Source: VRUE01 sp035693025 (GTDB lineage: Bacteria > Actinomycetota > Thermoleophilia > Solirubrobacterales > 70-9). Taken from it: 64,000 bases of DNA. The notes under the pieces are model-generated. The model was not told the origin of the DNA. It was given only the letters and a program-made list of their open reading frames with translations, and did not search any database. The stretch lies in assembly GCA_035693025.1 (NCBI GenBank), contig DASSHI010000012.1, positions 1 through 64,000 of the forward strand. Reading direction: 5' to 3'. A program made the translations under genes and the position numbers. Within the stretch, counting starts at the first letter, position 1; every line of letters starts with the position of its first letter. This document shows, piece by piece, positions 62,525 through 64,000 of the stretch.

Positions 62525-64000
62525 ATGCCTGACGCGCGCACCCACCGCTTCGCGCTCGTCTCGCGCGAGGTCTATCCGTTTGACGGTGGCGGGATCGGTG
62601 AGTACATCACCACGTGCTCGCGTCTGCTCGCCACGATCGGCGAGGTGACGATATTCACCTCGAGCAAGCACGAGGAGTCGTTCCACGCGATGACGGCGGC
62701 CGGCGACCCGCGTCTCCCACCCCCCGGCGTCCAGGTGGTGTTCGTTGCGGAGCCAGAGCCCGATGATCTCGCGGGCTACTTCTCCCCGCTACATCTCTAC
62801 AGCGCGCGTGTCCTCGACGCGCTCCGCCGGCACTACGGGCGTCATGGGCCCAGCCTCGTGGAGTTCTCCGACTACCTCGGTGAGGGAGCGATCACGGCGC
62901 AGGCGCGACGAGCCGGGGAGCCGATGCTCCGGGCAACCAGAATCGGCGTGCGCCTCCACACGACCGCCGAGATCTGCGCGGTGCTCGACGGCTATGTCGA
63001 TTCGAGCTTCGAAAGGCGGATGACCTACGAGCTCGAGCGAATCGCGCTACGGGACGCCGATGTGGTGCTGTGGCCGGGGGGGGATACGTTTGGGTTCTAC
63101 CAACGCTTCTACGGATCGGCACTGGCCCCCCCGTGGCAGATCCGCAATCCTTTCGAGGCTCGGGAAGACGCGAGCATCGTCGAGGAGCCACGTGATGCAG
63201 GGACCCCGTTGCGCTTGTTGTACATGGGTCGATTCGAGCGCCGGAAGGGGGTCCAGAACCTGCTCCGGGCCGTCTCTTCGATCGAGAGCAACGATCTGCG
63301 TCTTACGCTGCTCGGCGGGGACACCGGTACGGCGCCACTTGGCACCTCGATGCGAGCGCAACTCGAACTGGTCGCCTCGGGCGACCCGCGGATCGAGTTC
63401 CTCGATGCGGTGCCCCGCCCCGAACTGCCCCAGGTGATCCGCGCCCACGACGCCGTCGTCCTTCCCTCTCTGTGGGAGGCCTGGCCGTATGTGGGGCTCG
63501 AGACTCTGCGGCTCAACCGGCCGCTGCTCACCACGCCGACCGGTGGCTTCACCGAGATGGTTCGCCCTGATGTCAACGGCTGGCGCACCGACGAGGTTGG
63601 AGCGGATCACCTCGCGGCGCTCATCGAACGGTTGATTATCGATCCCGACGCAGTCGAGCGGCCACGACTGGAGGAGCTACCGGCGATGACGTTCGCCGAG
63701 CTCACCGACGCGACGGAGATCCTCGAGGCTTACGACTCGCTTCTGCACGAGCCGCCGCGCTGGGACCTGCCCGGCGCGCCCTCGCGCCCGCGGGCGGACA
63801 CCTCTCGGCGGGCGGCGGTCGAACCGGCGCGCCCACCGCTCGTGTCGATAGTGATCCCCTACTACCGGCTTCACGAACACGTCGAGGAGACGGTCGAGTC
63901 GATCTTCGCGCAAACGTATCCCCGGCTTGAGGTGGTTGTCGTCAACGACGGATCGTTCTACGACGCCGATTGGGTACTTGCCGAGCTCGCCACCAGCTAT
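62525..64000 (+). CDS. GT4-GT2 fused glycosyltransferase (3' end outside window)
   Basis: 492 codons are visible. Residues 1-405 are a GT-B, GT4-type enzyme: SREVYPFDGGGIGEYITTCSRLL at the start, LLYMGRFERRKGVQNLL, VVLPSLWEAWPYVGLETLRLNRPLL (split) and a final helix. After a proline/arginine-rich linker a GT2 domain begins at PLVSIVIPYYRLHEHVEETVESIF with VVVNDGSFYDADWVLA, and runs off the right edge. It would add two sugars in succession. It is the third gene of the SDR-methyltransferase-GT operon. Confidence 0.85.
   Translation, partial: MPDARTHRFALVSREVYPFDGGGIGEYITTCSRLLATIGEVTIFTSSKHEESFHAMTAAGDPRLPPPGVQVVFVAEPEPDDLAGYFSPLHLYSARVLDALRRHYGRHGPSLVEFSDYLGEGAITAQARRAGEPMLRATRIGVRLHTTAEICAVLDGYVDSSFERRMTYELERIALRDADVVLWPGGDTFGFYQRFYGSALAPPWQIRNPFEAREDASIVEEPRDAGTPLRLLYMGRFERRKGVQNLLRAVSSIESNDLRLTLLGGDTGTAPLGTSMRAQLELVASGDPRIEFLDAVPRPELPQVIRAHDAVVLPSLWEAWPYVGLETLRLNRPLLTTPTGGFTEMVRPDVNGWRTDEVGADHLAALIERLIIDPDAVERPRLEELPAMTFAELTDATEILEAYDSLLHEPPRWDLPGAPSRPRADTSRRAAVEPARPPLVSIVIPYYRLHEHVEETVESIFAQTYPRLEVVVVNDGSFYDADWVLAELATSY

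Overview
The window is about 70% GC with dense, overlapping genes, many GTG/TTG starts and many putative leaderless promoters. Together with a single-chain PafBC regulator and paired FluC fluoride channels, this points to a high-GC actinobacterium. Several proteins look like those of the Thermoleophilia/Solirubrobacterales, but that lineage is a family-level inference, not a measured placement.

Layout. 1-22.7 kb is mostly metabolism, stress and repair: a truncated DtxR-type metalloregulator, a HAD phosphatase, a divergent dihydropteroate synthase coupled to an MrfA-type DUF1998 helicase, a LOG-family protein, a GH15 glucoamylase-like protein, tRNA-Phe, an acyl-CoA ligase, TrmO, an alpha/beta hydrolase with an FAH-family hydrolase, arsR-arsC, a fluoride riboswitch with two crcB/fluC genes, a YhaM-type exoribonuclease, PafBC, a metallo-beta-lactamase-fold protein, a penicillin-acylase-family enzyme, a secreted DUF1906 protein, a DJ-1/PfpI protein, a PPOX-fold protein and a compact phosphopantetheinyl transferase.

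22.8-64 kb is a cell-surface polysaccharide region. It holds two secreted clan GH-A glycosidase paralogues, DPM-type and other GT2 transferases, GT4 transferases, six large polytopic GT-C-like membrane proteins, a Wzm/Wzt-type ABC exporter, a full dTDP-L-rhamnose operon (rfbA-D-B-C), and a CDP-3,6-dideoxyhexose set (rfbF, rfbG, rfbH) joined to a ThDP-dependent enzyme of acetolactate-synthase type. That last combination matches the logic of branched yersiniose synthesis (YerE). Two CDP-paratose-epimerase-like SDRs lie 18 kb away. Cytosolic enzymes make activated sugars, GT2/GT4 enzymes assemble lipid-linked chains, Wzm/Wzt exports them, and the GT-C proteins probably add sugars from polyprenyl-phosphate donors on the outer face. 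Three foreign-looking insertions interrupt this: a lower-GC AAA ATPase (38.1 kb), a DUF4143 ATPase behind a tRNA-like fragment (47 kb), and a decayed GT2 with IS-end-like repeats (60 kb).

The most unusual signal is non-coding. A 112-114 bp element occurs twice (15793-15904 and 28358-28471). Its outer stem differs between copies by compensated base changes, while its internal-loop sequences are identical, which is the pattern of a selected structured RNA or mobile hairpin. A second, 45-49 bp palindromic family occurs three times. Many genes have a TANNNT hexamer 6-10 nt before the start codon, and two divergent gene pairs share one symmetric TANNNTA.
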